From NCBI GenBank assembly GCA_029240105.1, contig JARBTR010000002.1, positions 1-64,000 of the forward strand: DNA of 64,000 nucleotides, written 5' to 3'. Position 1 is the first letter of the stretch, and each line of letters opens with the position of its first letter. The stretch comes from Caryophanales bacterium (GTDB lineage Bacteria > Bacillota > Bacilli > JARBTR01). The notes beneath the pieces are model-generated. The model was not told the DNA's origin. It ran no database searches and saw only the letters and a program-made list of their open reading frames with translations. The position numbers and the translations under genes are program-made. Shown piece after piece: positions 28,471-37,754 of this stretch.

Positions 28471-28581
28471 TCAAGATATTCTAAAAAAATCTCCTATTAC
28501 CAAATAAATTATATAAAGGACAATTAAAATAATTGTAATAAATGTGAGTGTAATTGCGGCCACTTTATACTTTTTTTCCAT
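28471..28581 (-). CDS. small single-pass membrane protein
   Basis: 36 residues: MEKKYKVAAITLTFITIIL onward to the C-terminal DFFRIS. The middle (about 8-30) is one hydrophobic helix. AGGTG lies upstream of the AUG. It is in the minus-strand cluster with the LysM and DUF1189 genes. No family recognised; it may be an unannotated small membrane peptide. Confidence 0.5.
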   Translation of the reverse strand: MEKKYKVAAITLTFITIILIVLYIIYLVIGDFFRIS

Positions 28582-28756
28582 ACAACACCTAACTTTTTAA
28601 AATTATTTATTTCACTTTATTCCTTTACCTAAAAATATACAAAAATTAGCTATTGTCATGTATCTTGATTTCAATAAATTATATAGATATGTTGATTAAA
28701 AAACCAAAATGTATCATTAACAAACTTTAACAAAGCCTTTTTAAAAAGAAAACGAA

Positions 28757-29065
28757 TTAATGATAACGTTTAAATTTATATGTTAAACCAATTTTTATTT
28801 TTTCTGGTGAAAGGCCATCATTTAGGCTTTTAAAATCAATGATAATTTGTTCAATTGATGTCGGTAATGTTTCTTCGTTTTTTTCTATTATCCCAATAAC
28901 GGTGTCCCCAGGTTGAACTTGTTGAAGATAAAAACTAGTATCTTGAAAAACTTCCTTAGTTTCATTTTTAGGCGTATTGTTATGCGGTAATGAGCCCTTG
29001 GTCACATCATGGTATACAGCATATATTGAAATTAAGATAAAACAAAAAAGAAAAATTCTTCTCAT
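28757..29065 (-). CDS. yqfZ: YqfZ-like protein with LysM-type domain
   Basis: 102 residues. N-terminal membrane or signal helix (RRIFLFCFILISIYAVYH, 2-19), a short linker and a LysM-like domain: VQPGDTVIGIIEKNEETLPTSI then ISPEKIKIGLTYKF-type ending (LSPEKIKIGLTYKFKRYH). LysM binds peptidoglycan or chitin-like sugars; B. subtilis YqfZ lies in the same slot and is expressed in sporulation. AGGAG precedes the AUG. Confidence 0.75.
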   Translation of the reverse strand: MRRIFLFCFILISIYAVYHDVTKGSLPHNNTPKNETKEVFQDTSFYLQQVQPGDTVIGIIEKNEETLPTSIEQIIIDFKSLNDGLSPEKIKIGLTYKFKRYH

Positions 29066-29173
29066 GGTAGGACTCCTATTAATTGATTTAATAGAGTCTA
29101 TGCTAGATTTGAATTTAATAGACTACTTCCTTTTGATAGAAAAAAGAGAAGTGGCACCTTACTTAAAAAGTAA

Positions 29174-29202
29174 AAAAATAGGGCGAAACATTAGTTTCGC
29201 CC
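29174..29202 (-). terminator. terminator of the DUF1189 gene (minus strand)
   Basis: GGGCGAAAC and GTTTCGCCC (29181-29202) with seven T on the minus strand after the stem. Confidence 0.85.
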
Positions 29203-29219
29203 TCATTTGAACCTATCAT

Positions 29220-30047
29220 TTATTTATCTTCATCATCTTTTTCAAATTCATCTAGATCAAAATGTTCAGCATCGGTTTCATTTTCATCAATAACCTTGCT
29301 GCTTGGTATTGTTTTTAGAGACAAAAACAAGACTCCGACTGTAGCTATCCATTTAATCGCGAAACGAAATTCAACTTGGACACGAGCAAAATCCATTATA
29401 AAGAAGAATAGTACTGCAATAGTCATGGCATGTGCTGTCATCTTCCAAATCTGTTCAAAGGACAGTTTTTTGGACATAGTGCTCTTAATTGGCGTAGCAA
29501 CCAAGGAAATCATTGTTATGATAAATATGGTATAGATAGCTACAAAAATAAAGCTAATTACGCCAGAAATATAAACGGATGGCCAATAGTACATCTTGAT
29601 TAAATCAATAATTTGAGAACCACTAACATTTTTAAATCCTAGATCAGAATATTTAAATTCTTGTATAACCTCATTTTGATTAACAAAAAAGCGATCTCTT
29701 AAAAATCCAGACGTAACACCATGTTCTAATGCTGCATCTCTGCTTTCTAAATTTTTTGATGGATCAATAAGAATTGATTCATTACCAAAATAAAGAATTG
29801 AATTTTTAGTAGAGTCTGTTAACTCACCATTTTTTATTTCAAAATGATTACTTTTGTCCGATATAAAAGAAATCATTGAATTTTTAGCAGAATTCACGTC
29901 GATTAATGTATGGACAGCATTTGGAAGGTAAATGAAGAGTGACAAGAGTGTAATGTATAAAAAAGTATTGCTCAAATTTAAAAAACGATAAGTTGCTATA
30001 ATTTTTGGATCAGTAATTGATGAATACAATTGTTTTAAAATTTTCAT
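29220..30047 (-). CDS. yqgB: DUF1189 (YqgB-like) membrane protein
   Basis: 275 residues. Four membrane helices (about 27-47, 150-180, 200-222 and 228-248) with a large extracytoplasmic loop between the first two, and a very acidic C-terminus (ENETDAEHFDLDEFEKDDEDK). DUF1189 proteins resemble maltodextrin-utilisation protein YvdJ. It occupies the B. subtilis yqgB slot upstream of sodA. GAGGTG precedes the AUG. Function unknown. Confidence 0.8.
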   Translation of the reverse strand: MKILKQLYSSITDPKIIATYRFLNLSNTFLYITLLSLFIYLPNAVHTLIDVNSAKNSMISFISDKSNHFEIKNGELTDSTKNSILYFGNESILIDPSKNLESRDAALEHGVTSGFLRDRFFVNQNEVIQEFKYSDLGFKNVSGSQIIDLIKMYYWPSVYISGVISFIFVAIYTIFIITMISLVATPIKSTMSKKLSFEQIWKMTAHAMTIAVLFFFIMDFARVQVEFRFAIKWIATVGVLFLSLKTIPSSKVIDENETDAEHFDLDEFEKDDEDK

Positions 30048-30134
30048 TTTTACACCTCAATTAGGATTACATAAACATTATTGTAACGAATTCACTGAAA
30101 CTTAGAAAGTTTTTCTTTTTTATGCGCATATTAC

Positions 30135-30163
30135 TTGTAAGAAACGTATCTTGGTGGTAAGAT
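30135..30163 (+). promoter_or_regulatory. candidate sodA promoter
   Basis: TTGTAA (30135-30140), 17-base spacer, TAAGAT (30158-30163). Four of six bases match the -35 consensus and five of six the -10. Confidence 0.35.
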
Positions 30164-30240
30164 AAAATCAAGTTAGATTATAATAATTCTAAAGTAATAA
30201 ATAGTATAAATAAAATTTTAAAAGAAGGGAATTAACCATT

Positions 30241-30849
30241 ATGACTTATGTATTACCACAATTACCTTACGCATATGATGCCCTTGAGCCTTATATTGAT
30301 CAAGAAACAATGAAAATCCATCATACTAAACATCATCAAGCTTATATTAATAATTTAAATGCAGCCTTAGAGGGATATCCTGAGCTACAAAAAGAACAAG
30401 TTGAAGAACTAATTTCTAATATTCATCTAATACCTGAAAATATTCGAACTGCTGTACGGAATAATGGCGGAGGGCATGCTAACCATAGTTTGTTTTGGTT
30501 ATTACTGTCACCTAATGGTGGGGGACAACCAGTAGGCTCAATTTCAGAAGCAATCAATAAGAAATTTGGCAGTTTCGACAAATTTAAAGAAGAGTTTAAC
30601 AAGGCGGCAGCTACAAGATTCGGATCTGGCTGGGCTTGGTTAGTTTTGAACAACGGACAATTAGAAGTTTATAGTACACCTAATCAAGATTCTCCTCTTA
30701 TGGAAGGGAAATCTCCTATACTTGCCTTAGACGTTTGGGAACATGCTTATTATTTGCACTATCAAAATCGCCGACCAGAATACATTGATGCCTTCTGGAA
30801 CGTTGTAAATTGGAATCAAGTTGAAAAAAATTTTCAAGCTGCACTTTAA
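30241..30849 (+). CDS. sodA: superoxide dismutase, Mn/Fe type
   Basis: 202 residues. Metal ligands are His27 ([14 protein letters not shown]) , the His of [11 protein letters not shown] (about 82), and Asp and His in [18 protein letters not shown] (about 163-167). The GGG...WLL and DVWEHAYY signatures place it with manganese-preferring enzymes, though metal choice cannot be read from sequence alone. It detoxifies superoxide in the cytosol. AAGAAGGG precedes the AUG. Confidence 0.95.
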   Translation: MTYVLPQLPYAYDALEPYIDQETMKIHHTKHHQAYINNLNAALEGYPELQKEQVEELISNIHLIPENIRTAVRNNGGGHANHSLFWLLLSPNGGGQPVGSISEAINKKFGSFDKFKEEFNKAAATRFGSGWAWLVLNNGQLEVYSTPNQDSPLMEGKSPILALDVWEHAYYLHYQNRRPEYIDAFWNVVNWNQVEKNFQAAL

Positions 30850-30871
30850 ATTTCAGTAAACTAAAAACAAC

Positions 30872-30908
30872 AAATTCCTTTCAAAATTTTGGAGGGAATT
30901 TTTTTTAT
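30872..30908 (+). terminator. rho-independent terminator after sodA
   Basis: AAATTCC plus CAAAA pair with TTTTG plus GGAATTT around a small internal loop, then a long T-run. Confidence 0.75.
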
Positions 30909-30978
30909 TTCTTTATTATTCCTTCACGATTGTATAAAATATAGTGATTAGTAATTTTCGTAAAAGTAGGTGATTTTT

Positions 30979-33063
30979 TTGAATAAGAAAAAGGGAAGTA
31001 ATAAAACATTAACCTTACCCATTAGAATTAACATAGTGTTTTTCGCTGTGTTTTTTATATTTGCTATATTGATTATCCAACTTGCACTTTTACAAATCGT
31101 TGATGGTAGAAAGTTCGCAATGGAATTAAGTAGAACAAACGAAGTAGTCGTTGAGAATTCTGTTCCAAGAGGTAAAATTTTCGATAGATTTGGAAAAAAC
31201 ATTGTTGATAACGAACCCGTTTACGCAATCACGTATACAAAACAGCAGAGAACAACGAACGAGGAAATGTTAAAAACAGCTAAAAAACTAGCTGATATTA
31301 TTGAGATGGACACTAGCAAAGTTCGTGAAAGAAATATAGAGGACTACTGGTTGGCTAAGTATCCAAAGAAAGCTGCAAAATTATTGACTAAGGAAGAATT
31401 AATAAAAATAGACGAAGATTTATTAACAAATCAACTTGCTGAGGCTTACCAAAGAGAAAGAATTCCAAAGTCTGAAATTGAAAAAATTAGATCAAATGAA
31501 CTTGAAATTTGTACAATTTTCAATGCCTTTAAAAATGGTTATGCACTGTCACCTCAAATTGTTAAAAATTCAGGTGTTACATTTGAAGAATTATCTATAG
31601 TAAATGAACATCTAGCAGAACTCCCTGGAATCAATACAACTACGGATTGGAATCGAGTTTATCCCTTCGATAAAACATTAAAATCTGTACTTGGTAAAGT
31701 AACGACTACCACTGAAGGTTTACCAAAGGAAAAAGCTGATTATTATCGTTCACTGGGTTATTCACGAAATGATCGGGTAGGAAAGTCATTCCTTGAGTTA
31801 CAATATGAAAATATTCTACGTGGTGAAAAAGAAAAAACAATAAATGTTACGGATAAGGCAGGAAATATCATTCAAACTCAGGAAACGATTCCTGGGAAAA
31901 GGGGTAAGGATCTTGTTTTAACAGTTGATGTTGAGCTTCAACAAGCGGTAGAACAAATTGTCACTGAAGAACTACTAAAACAAAAACAAAATCCAAAAAA
32001 TAGCTTGTTAGATCGTGCTTTTGTTGTTCTAATGAATCCAAATACGGGTGAAATTTTAACTTTAGCCGGTAAACAATATCAAATTAATCCAGATACTAAA
32101 CAACCAGAAATTAATGATATGGCACTTGGCACATTTACAACATCTTACAACATGGGGTCAGCTGTTAAAGGTGCAACTGTTTTGACAGGATATGATACAG
32201 GTGCTATTGCCCCGAGACAACATCAATACGATACACCACTTTTTTTTAAGGGAACAGCAAAACCAAAAAAGTCCTGGGAAAGAATGGGTGACATTGATGA
32301 TTTGTATGCTTTAAAAAGATCATCAAACGTGTATATGTTCTTAACTGCGATTGCTATTGGCGGTGGGAAATATGTTGAAAATGGGCCTTTAGATATTAAT
32401 CCTGATGCTTTTCGTATCATGAGAAACCATTATAATCAATTTGGTTTAGGAGTAAGAACTGGTATTGATTTACCAGGTGAGCAAATTGGATATAAAGGTA
32501 TAGTTAATATGAAGGAACCTGGTACATTACTTGACCTTGCTATTGGGCAATTTGATACTTATACAACTTTACAACTTTGCCAATATATTTCAACTATTGG
32601 AAATGGTGGAAAACGAATACAGCCACACATCCTAAAGGAAATTCGAGAACCAGAGGCAAATGAAAAACTTGGACCACTTTTGACACAAGTAAAACCTACA
32701 GTGTTAAATAAAATTCATAATACGGATGAACAAATTGCACGTGTTCAGGAAGGTTTAAGACAAGTTACACAGGAACCACGAGGTACTGCTGTTGGTACAT
32801 TTGGTTCTGCTCCATATAAACCAGCTGGCAAAACGGGGACTGCTGAATCATTTTATGATGGTCCAAATAAGGAAATGAAAATGGAGCCTACTATGAATAT
32901 AACTTTCGCATCATATGCACCAAATGTGAATCCTGAAATTGCGATGTCAGTAGTTGTTCCTTGGGCCTATCAAGATGACAAAGGTCATCATATGAATTTA
33001 GAAATTGCAAAAAGAGTTTATGATACCTATTTTGCTTTAAAAGCACAACGAGGAATTCAATAG
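30979..33063 (+). CDS. pbpA: class B penicillin-binding protein 2 (transpeptidase)
   Basis: 694 residues from the UUG at 30979 (AGGTGA upstream). One N-terminal membrane anchor (about 14-35), a dimerisation domain, then the transpeptidase: SxxK at Ser394-Lys397 (NMGSAVKG), SSN at 448-450 and KTG at 618-620 (AGKTGTAE). It makes peptide cross-links; it sits just after sodA, where B. subtilis has pbpA, needed for outgrowing spores and rod shape. A GUG at 30970 is in frame but overlaps the ribosome site. Confidence 0.93.
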   Translation: MNKKKGSNKTLTLPIRINIVFFAVFFIFAILIIQLALLQIVDGRKFAMELSRTNEVVVENSVPRGKIFDRFGKNIVDNEPVYAITYTKQQRTTNEEMLKTAKKLADIIEMDTSKVRERNIEDYWLAKYPKKAAKLLTKEELIKIDEDLLTNQLAEAYQRERIPKSEIEKIRSNELEICTIFNAFKNGYALSPQIVKNSGVTFEELSIVNEHLAELPGINTTTDWNRVYPFDKTLKSVLGKVTTTTEGLPKEKADYYRSLGYSRNDRVGKSFLELQYENILRGEKEKTINVTDKAGNIIQTQETIPGKRGKDLVLTVDVELQQAVEQIVTEELLKQKQNPKNSLLDRAFVVLMNPNTGEILTLAGKQYQINPDTKQPEINDMALGTFTTSYNMGSAVKGATVLTGYDTGAIAPRQHQYDTPLFFKGTAKPKKSWERMGDIDDLYALKRSSNVYMFLTAIAIGGGKYVENGPLDINPDAFRIMRNHYNQFGLGVRTGIDLPGEQIGYKGIVNMKEPGTLLDLAIGQFDTYTTLQLCQYISTIGNGGKRIQPHILKEIREPEANEKLGPLLTQVKPTVLNKIHNTDEQIARVQEGLRQVTQEPRGTAVGTFGSAPYKPAGKTGTAESFYDGPNKEMKMEPTMNITFASYAPNVNPEIAMSVVVPWAYQDDKGHHMNLEIAKRVYDTYFALKAQRGIQ

Positions 33064-33162
33064 TTTTTATAAAAATACTATTAAAAAATACTAGATTTTC
33101 TATTTTGAATCTGTTAAGATAGAAAGGTCGTATAAAATTGGTTTCGAAGTGGAGGGAATAAA

Positions 33163-33312
33163 ATGCGCGTAAATATTACACTAGCTTGCACAGATTGTTC
33201 TGAGCGTAACTATATTAGTACAAAAAATAAACGTAACAATCCAGACCGTCTTGAGCTTAAGAAATACTGCCCAAGATGTAAGCAATCAACTGCACACCGT
33301 GAAACAAAATAA
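33163..33312 (+). CDS. rpmG: 50S ribosomal protein L33, zinc-binding form
   Basis: 49 residues. Two zinc pairs, Cys10-x2-Cys13 (ACTDC) and Cys36-x2-Cys39 (CPRC), make this the C+ form, as opposed to the zinc-free paralog made under zinc starvation. Starts [19 protein letters not shown], ends [14 protein letters not shown] precedes the AUG. Confidence 0.95.
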   Translation: MRVNITLACTDCSERNYISTKNKRNNPDRLELKKYCPRCKQSTAHRETK

Positions 33313-33314
33313 TT

Positions 33315-33344
33315 CAACAGGTCTAGTACCTGTTGTTTTTTTTT
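33315..33344 (+). terminator. rho-independent terminator after rpmG
   Basis: CAACAGGT, CTAGT loop, ACCTGTTG, then eight or more T. Confidence 0.9.
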
Positions 33345-33409
33345 GCTTTTTTTATTTTTACTTTTTATGTAAAATTTAAGGAAATATCTTTTGAAATGGT
33401 AGTGGGCAA

Positions 33410-33952
33410 ATGGAAAAGCAAGAAATTCGAAAATATGTACTAGAGAAACTTCAAAAAATGGAGCATAGTAGCGACAAGCAAGTAAAACAAATTCATCAAA
33501 ATCTATATTTCAATAAAATATGGTATAAATCCCTAGTAATAGGTATTACAATGTCTAAATCACCAGAAATTTCTACTAAAGAAATTATTACAGAAGCTTG
33601 GAGAATGGGAAAAAAGGTTGCTATTCCTAAATGTAATCCAACAGATAAATCGATGGAATTTTACATAATTAATAGTGTAGATCAAACAGAATTAAGTTTT
33701 TACGGGGTTTTAGAGCCCATACCTGACCTCTGTGAGAGGTTAAATCCCAATCAAATAGATTTACTCATAGTACCTGGACTTGCATTTAATAGAAATGGAT
33801 ATCGTATTGGATTTGGTGGTGGTTACTACGATCGTTTTCTTTCACGATATTACGGCCCAACTATAGCATTAGCTTACGAGTGGCAAACAGATTTAGACTT
33901 CTATGAAGAAATACATGACAAAAAGGTAGATTGTATCTTGACTGAGTTTTAA
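33410..33952 (+). CDS. yqgN: 5-formyltetrahydrofolate cyclo-ligase
   Basis: 180 residues. Substrate and ATP sites in PGLAFNRNGYRIGFGGGYYDRFLS (about 122-145) and MEFYIINS. It converts 5-formyl-THF to 5,10-methenyl-THF with ATP. Family length is normal. In the B. subtilis order it precedes the rhomboid gene, as here. Confidence 0.92.
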   Translation: MEKQEIRKYVLEKLQKMEHSSDKQVKQIHQNLYFNKIWYKSLVIGITMSKSPEISTKEIITEAWRMGKKVAIPKCNPTDKSMEFYIINSVDQTELSFYGVLEPIPDLCERLNPNQIDLLIVPGLAFNRNGYRIGFGGGYYDRFLSRYYGPTIALAYEWQTDLDFYEEIHDKKVDCILTEF

Positions 33953-34009
33953 GAATGAAGGGTATTCATACATAAATTAATTTTTATCATAGTACTGATT
34001 CCACATATC

Positions 34010-34033
34010 AGCCTCCTACATGGGAGGCTTTTT
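34010..34033 (+). terminator. rho-independent terminator after yqgN
   Basis: AGCCTCC, TACATG-type loop, GGGAGGCT, then five T. Confidence 0.82.
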
Positions 34034-34122
34034 ATTTGTTCTTAAGTGTTATTAAAACCTGCAAAAAGTGTTAGAATGGTAGTAATATCAATATTTTTAA
34101 GCACTTTAAAAGGGGTGATTGT

Positions 34123-35145
34123 TTGTATAATAAATATAATCTTAAAAAATACACTCGGTTTTTAGCTTATATTTTAATTGCAATAAATGTAGCTTTATTT
34201 TTAATTGTGGAGCTCACAGGGAGTTCAACAGATCACCTACATATGATAAACTTTGGAGCGAAATTTAACCCTCTTATCTTAAATGGAGAATGGTGGCGTT
34301 TTTTCACACCAATGTTTTTGCATTTTGGACTTACGCATCTAGTTATGAACATGATTTCGCTATATGTCCTTGGACCACTTGTAGAACGGCTTTTTGGTAG
34401 AATTCGCTTTTTGATAATCTATTTTATTTCTGGTATTTACGGAGTGCTTGCAAGTTTTGTATTTACAGATGGTGTTTCTGCAGGAGCGAGCGGTGCTATA
34501 TTTGGTTTGTTTGGCGCACTATTGTTTTTTGGATTAATTCAAAAGAGATTTAATGTACGCATTGATTTAAAACAAATCATCGTTCTTGTACTTTTTAACT
34601 TGGGATATGGTCTTTTAGTGCCTGGAATTGACAACTATGCTCATCTTGGTGGCTTAATAGGTGGTTTTTTAATTGCAGTGGCTGTTTATTTTCCAAGAAT
34701 CAAGAACCTATTTCAACAGACCGCAGCTATTATGGCTTTGCTCATTTCATCGTATGTGATTCTTCAATACGGCTATAATCAAGATGTTTCTCATGCAGAT
34801 TATGCTTTATCTATGAAATCAGCGGGAACAAATTTTGAAAATAAAAATTATAATGAAGCGAAAAAGTTTTTGGATTATTATATAGATAATGAAATTAATG
34901 CTCCCGAGGCAAACACTTTGGCAGGAATTATTGAGGTATATCAAAACAATCCATCTGTCGGTAAAAAACGTTTTGAAAAAGCTATTGAACAGGATGATAA
35001 TCTAGATATTGCTTATTATTATTTGGGGAAAATTTACTTTATTGAAAATGATCTTGTGACTTCAAATAAATTTATAAAAAAAGCAATTAAATTAAATCCA
35101 AGTAGTGAGGAATATAAAAATTTTTACGATAGACTAAACCGATAA
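34123..35145 (+). CDS. gluP: rhomboid family intramembrane serine protease (GluP-like)
   Basis: 340 residues. Six or seven helices with FLHFGLTHLVMNM, the catalytic Ser in AGASGAIFGLFG (about 128) and His in NYAHLGGLIGG (about 170). Tetratricopeptide-like repeats fill the C-terminus (about 225-340). B. subtilis GluP (YqgP, about 507 residues) has an extra N-terminal cytosolic domain that is absent here. Start is UUG at 34123 with AGGGGTG upstream. YqgP helps FtsH-dependent turnover of a Mg transporter under Mn stress; that role is only inferred here. Confidence 0.9.
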   Translation: MYNKYNLKKYTRFLAYILIAINVALFLIVELTGSSTDHLHMINFGAKFNPLILNGEWWRFFTPMFLHFGLTHLVMNMISLYVLGPLVERLFGRIRFLIIYFISGIYGVLASFVFTDGVSAGASGAIFGLFGALLFFGLIQKRFNVRIDLKQIIVLVLFNLGYGLLVPGIDNYAHLGGLIGGFLIAVAVYFPRIKNLFQQTAAIMALLISSYVILQYGYNQDVSHADYALSMKSAGTNFENKNYNEAKKFLDYYIDNEINAPEANTLAGIIEVYQNNPSVGKKRFEKAIEQDDNLDIAYYYLGKIYFIENDLVTSNKFIKKAIKLNPSSEEYKNFYDRLNR

Positions 35146-35191
35146 AAAATTTAGGGATGGAACAGATAAAAATATAGGGGATGAAGTAGAT

Positions 35192-35413
35192 TTGAAAAAC
35201 ATGTACGATGTGCAGCAGTTTTTAAAAAAATTTGGTACATATATTTATATAGGCGATCGTTTAGCAGATCTTGATTTAATGGAGGCAGAAATAAAAGAAC
35301 TTTTTATGTCCCAATTAATTGAAAGACAGGATCTTCAGATGGCTTTACAGGTTATTCGAACTGAAATTCAATTAGAAAAAGAAAAGAGAGAGGGGGTAAT
35401 AAAACATGACTAA
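35192..35413 (+). CDS. yqgQ: YqgQ family protein
   Basis: 73 residues, helical: MYDVQQFLKKFGTYIYIGDR onward, with DLMEAEIKELFMSQLI in the middle. Always found between the rhomboid gene and the glucokinase in Bacillales; it is a small nucleic-acid-binding-like three-helix bundle of unknown role. Start is UUG at 35192; its stop overlaps glcK by 8 bases. Confidence 0.9.
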   Translation: MKNMYDVQQFLKKFGTYIYIGDRLADLDLMEAEIKELFMSQLIERQDLQMALQVIRTEIQLEKEKREGVIKHD

Positions 35414-36362
35414 GAATTGGCTAATAGGTGTTGACTTAGGTGGAACTTTTGTTAAATTGGCCTTTTTTAATTATGAAGGGACTCTTCAACATAAATGGGA
35501 AGTGCCAACAGATCATTCTGATAATGGCATGAATATTGTAAAAGGAATTGCGAAAGCGATTGACGAAAAAATTACAGAATTGGGCATGTCAAAAAGTGAT
35601 TTTTTAGGTGTAGGTATGGGCGCGCCCGGACCTTTCAAAAAAGATGGAACTTGTATTATCGCAGTGAACCTTGGCTGGAAGGATTATCCACTAAAAGATG
35701 AATTATCAAACGCAGTTGGATTACCTGCTGTAGTTGATAACGATGCAAATATTGCTGCTTATGGTGAATTCTTTAAAGGCGCTGGTCGAGGAACGCAGGA
35801 CTTTGTAATGGTTACACTTGGAACAGGTGTTGGTGGTGGTGTTATCACGAATGGTCAAATTGTTCAGGGTTGTAATGGTGCAGGTGGAGAATTAGGCCAT
35901 ATGACAATTGTGCTAGAGGGCGGTCCGAAATGTGGTTGTGGTAAATATGGTTGTTTAGAAGCTTTAGTGTCAGCTACAGGTATCACAAGAATGGGTGAAT
36001 TCTTTGCAAAAGAAAACCCTCGTTCAAGAATGAATGATAGTGAAAACTTGTCTTCTAAAGAAATTTATAAACTTGCTGCAGAAGGCGATTTAGCTGCTAA
36101 AGATGTGGTGGACCGTGTAGGATACTATTTAGGTGCAGGGTTAGCGAACATAGGTAATATGTTAAACCCTGAAATCATTGCAGTTGGTGGTGGAGTTTCA
36201 AAAGCAGGTGATGCTGTGCTGAATCCAGCAATTGAATATTTTAATAAATTAACATTCTCCGCAGTAAAATCTTCTACAAAAATTGTCCTAGCAGAATTGG
36301 GTAATGATGCAGGAGTTTATGGTGCAGCAGGATTAATTAAGGATTCATTTCCAGTAAAATAA
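35406..36362 (+). CDS. glcK: glucokinase, ROK family
   Basis: 318 residues. ATP loop GVDLGGTFVKL (8-18), catalytic Asp in VDNDANIAA (about 109), and the ROK zinc motif CGCGKYGCLEA (about 178-188, with a His in GGELGHM). It phosphorylates glucose to glucose 6-phosphate with ATP. Overlap with yqgQ shows translational coupling. Confidence 0.95.
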   Translation: MTKNWLIGVDLGGTFVKLAFFNYEGTLQHKWEVPTDHSDNGMNIVKGIAKAIDEKITELGMSKSDFLGVGMGAPGPFKKDGTCIIAVNLGWKDYPLKDELSNAVGLPAVVDNDANIAAYGEFFKGAGRGTQDFVMVTLGTGVGGGVITNGQIVQGCNGAGGELGHMTIVLEGGPKCGCGKYGCLEALVSATGITRMGEFFAKENPRSRMNDSENLSSKEIYKLAAEGDLAAKDVVDRVGYYLGAGLANIGNMLNPEIIAVGGGVSKAGDAVLNPAIEYFNKLTFSAVKSSTKIVLAELGNDAGVYGAAGLIKDSFPVK

Positions 36363-36369
36363 AAAATTG

Positions 36370-36407
36370 AAACGGTCAGGGTAAATTTGGTTACCTTGAC
36401 CGTTTTC
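36370..36407 (+). terminator. bidirectional terminator between glcK and the SA1362-like gene
   Basis: AACGGTCAGGGTAA pairs with TTACCTTGACCGTT (one G-T) around ATTTGG, then TTT. It overlaps the stop of the convergent minus-strand gene. Confidence 0.82.
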
Positions 36408-36729
36408 CATTTATTACACTAAGTTTTGGAATCACATTTTGCTCATTACTTGAAGAAGTAGATGTTGAATGACTTGAATAAATGGTTAAGCCAAGTTTCT
36501 TAGCTCGTTTCATTAATTTACTATTTTTTCGTCTTGATTTTTTAGTTTTAGAAATACGAAATGATTCTGGCTTTAAAAATTGGAAAGTACGTCTAATTGC
36601 ACTATTACCAATGACCAAATACAACACAAATAGAAAGAGGCATACATATACAATTCCGTTTGAATACAATCCAAAGGAAATAAATGCTGCGAAAGCTATG
36701 ATACCTAGCAATCGAATCGCTTGTGCCAT
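36391..36729 (-). CDS. SA1362-like small membrane protein
   Basis: 112 residues. Two hydrophobic helices at the N-terminus (about 5-24, LGIIAFAAFISFGLYSNGIV, and 28-44), a basic cluster (KTKKSRRKNSKLMKRAKKLG, about 61-80), and a Ser/Thr-rich tail. It resembles the small SA1362-type proteins beside yqhQ in Firmicutes. GGAGA precedes the AUG. Function unknown. Confidence 0.6.
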   Translation of the reverse strand: MAQAIRLLGIIAFAAFISFGLYSNGIVYVCLFLFVLYLVIGNSAIRRTFQFLKPESFRISKTKKSRRKNSKLMKRAKKLGLTIYSSHSTSTSSSNEQNVIPKLSVINGKRSR

Positions 36730-36786
36730 TTTATAATCTCCATGTTAAGTTAATGAAAAATAATTTTATATTTGCAAATTAGACAA

Positions 36787-36819
36787 TAAAAAGGTCTATG
36801 CTTTTACAAGCATAGACAA
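36787..36819 (-). terminator. terminator of yqhQ (minus strand)
   Basis: GTCTATGCTT and AAGCATAGAC (36794-36817), with TTTTTATTG on the minus strand beyond the stem. Confidence 0.78.
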
Positions 36820-36830
36820 AATTTTCATCT

Positions 36831-37754
36831 TTATTCATTTTTTTCTAATAGGAGGCGTTCTTCTCGAAGCATTTCATCAAAGGAAGCAATCGCAACTTCA
36901 ATTTGATCATCCGTAGGTTCTTTTGTCGTTAAGAGTTGTAACCAAAGACCAGGGTATCCTAAAAATTTAAAATATTTGTTTTCCCTACAAGAATTTGTCC
37001 ATTTCAACACTTCATACGAAATACCTAATACAACTGGAATTAGGGCAATTCTTGAAGCCAAACGGACAACAAATGGATCTGTTGGAAAGAATAAATACAG
37101 GAATACACCGACGAATATGGTAAAAATCATGAAACTACTACCACAACGGTAATGAAGCCGAGAATACTTCTTTATATTTTCAACTGTTAATTCATCTCCG
37201 TGTTCGTAACAGTTAATCAATTTATGTTCTGCGCCGTGGTACTGGAAAAGCCGTTTTACAAGTGGTGTTAATGAAATAAAATAAATATAACCGAAAAGCA
37301 AAACGATTTTAAATAAGCCTTCTAATGCGATTTGTTGATACTTTCCAGAAATATAAAAACTTAGTGAATCCGCCAAAAACATTGGGACGAGCGTAAAAAC
37401 AAATTTGCTGAATAAGAAAGATAAAACACCAATTACAGCAACCCCAAAAATCATAGTCAATTTTCCTGGTTTGTTTTCTTCAATAATTGCGTCTTCTTCA
37501 GGATCAATTTCATAACGTTCAGCTGAAAAAGTTAAATGTTTTGAGCCCATTGCACTGGATTCAATAATTGCAGCAATCCCTCTAAGAAATGGGATTTTTT
37601 TTAATTTTTTTAAAATTTTATTTTCAGAAATCGGAACTGTATAGAATTCGATCTCGCTATTTGTTCTTCTAATAGCCGTAGTTTGAACGACTTTTCCGCC
37701 AAACATAACGCCTTCGATGACAGCTTGGCCACCATAAGCAGGTTTACTACTCAA
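36831..37754 (-). CDS. yqhQ: DUF1385 membrane protein YqhQ
   Basis: 307 residues, starting MSSKPAYGGQAVIEGVMFGG, the diagnostic DUF1385 N-terminus. Four or more membrane helices (about 100-170 and 205-245). HGAEHKLINCYEHGDELTVEN and LHYRCGSSFM are conserved. Family members are predicted metal-linked membrane enzymes; function unproven. UUG start at 37754. Confidence 0.88.
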   Translation of the reverse strand: MSSKPAYGGQAVIEGVMFGGKVVQTTAIRRTNSEIEFYTVPISENKILKKLKKIPFLRGIAAIIESSAMGSKHLTFSAERYEIDPEEDAIIEENKPGKLTMIFGVAVIGVLSFLFSKFVFTLVPMFLADSLSFYISGKYQQIALEGLFKIVLLFGYIYFISLTPLVKRLFQYHGAEHKLINCYEHGDELTVENIKKYSRLHYRCGSSFMIFTIFVGVFLYLFFPTDPFVVRLASRIALIPVVLGISYEVLKWTNSCRENKYFKFLGYPGLWLQLLTTKEPTDDQIEVAIASFDEMLREERLLLEKNE

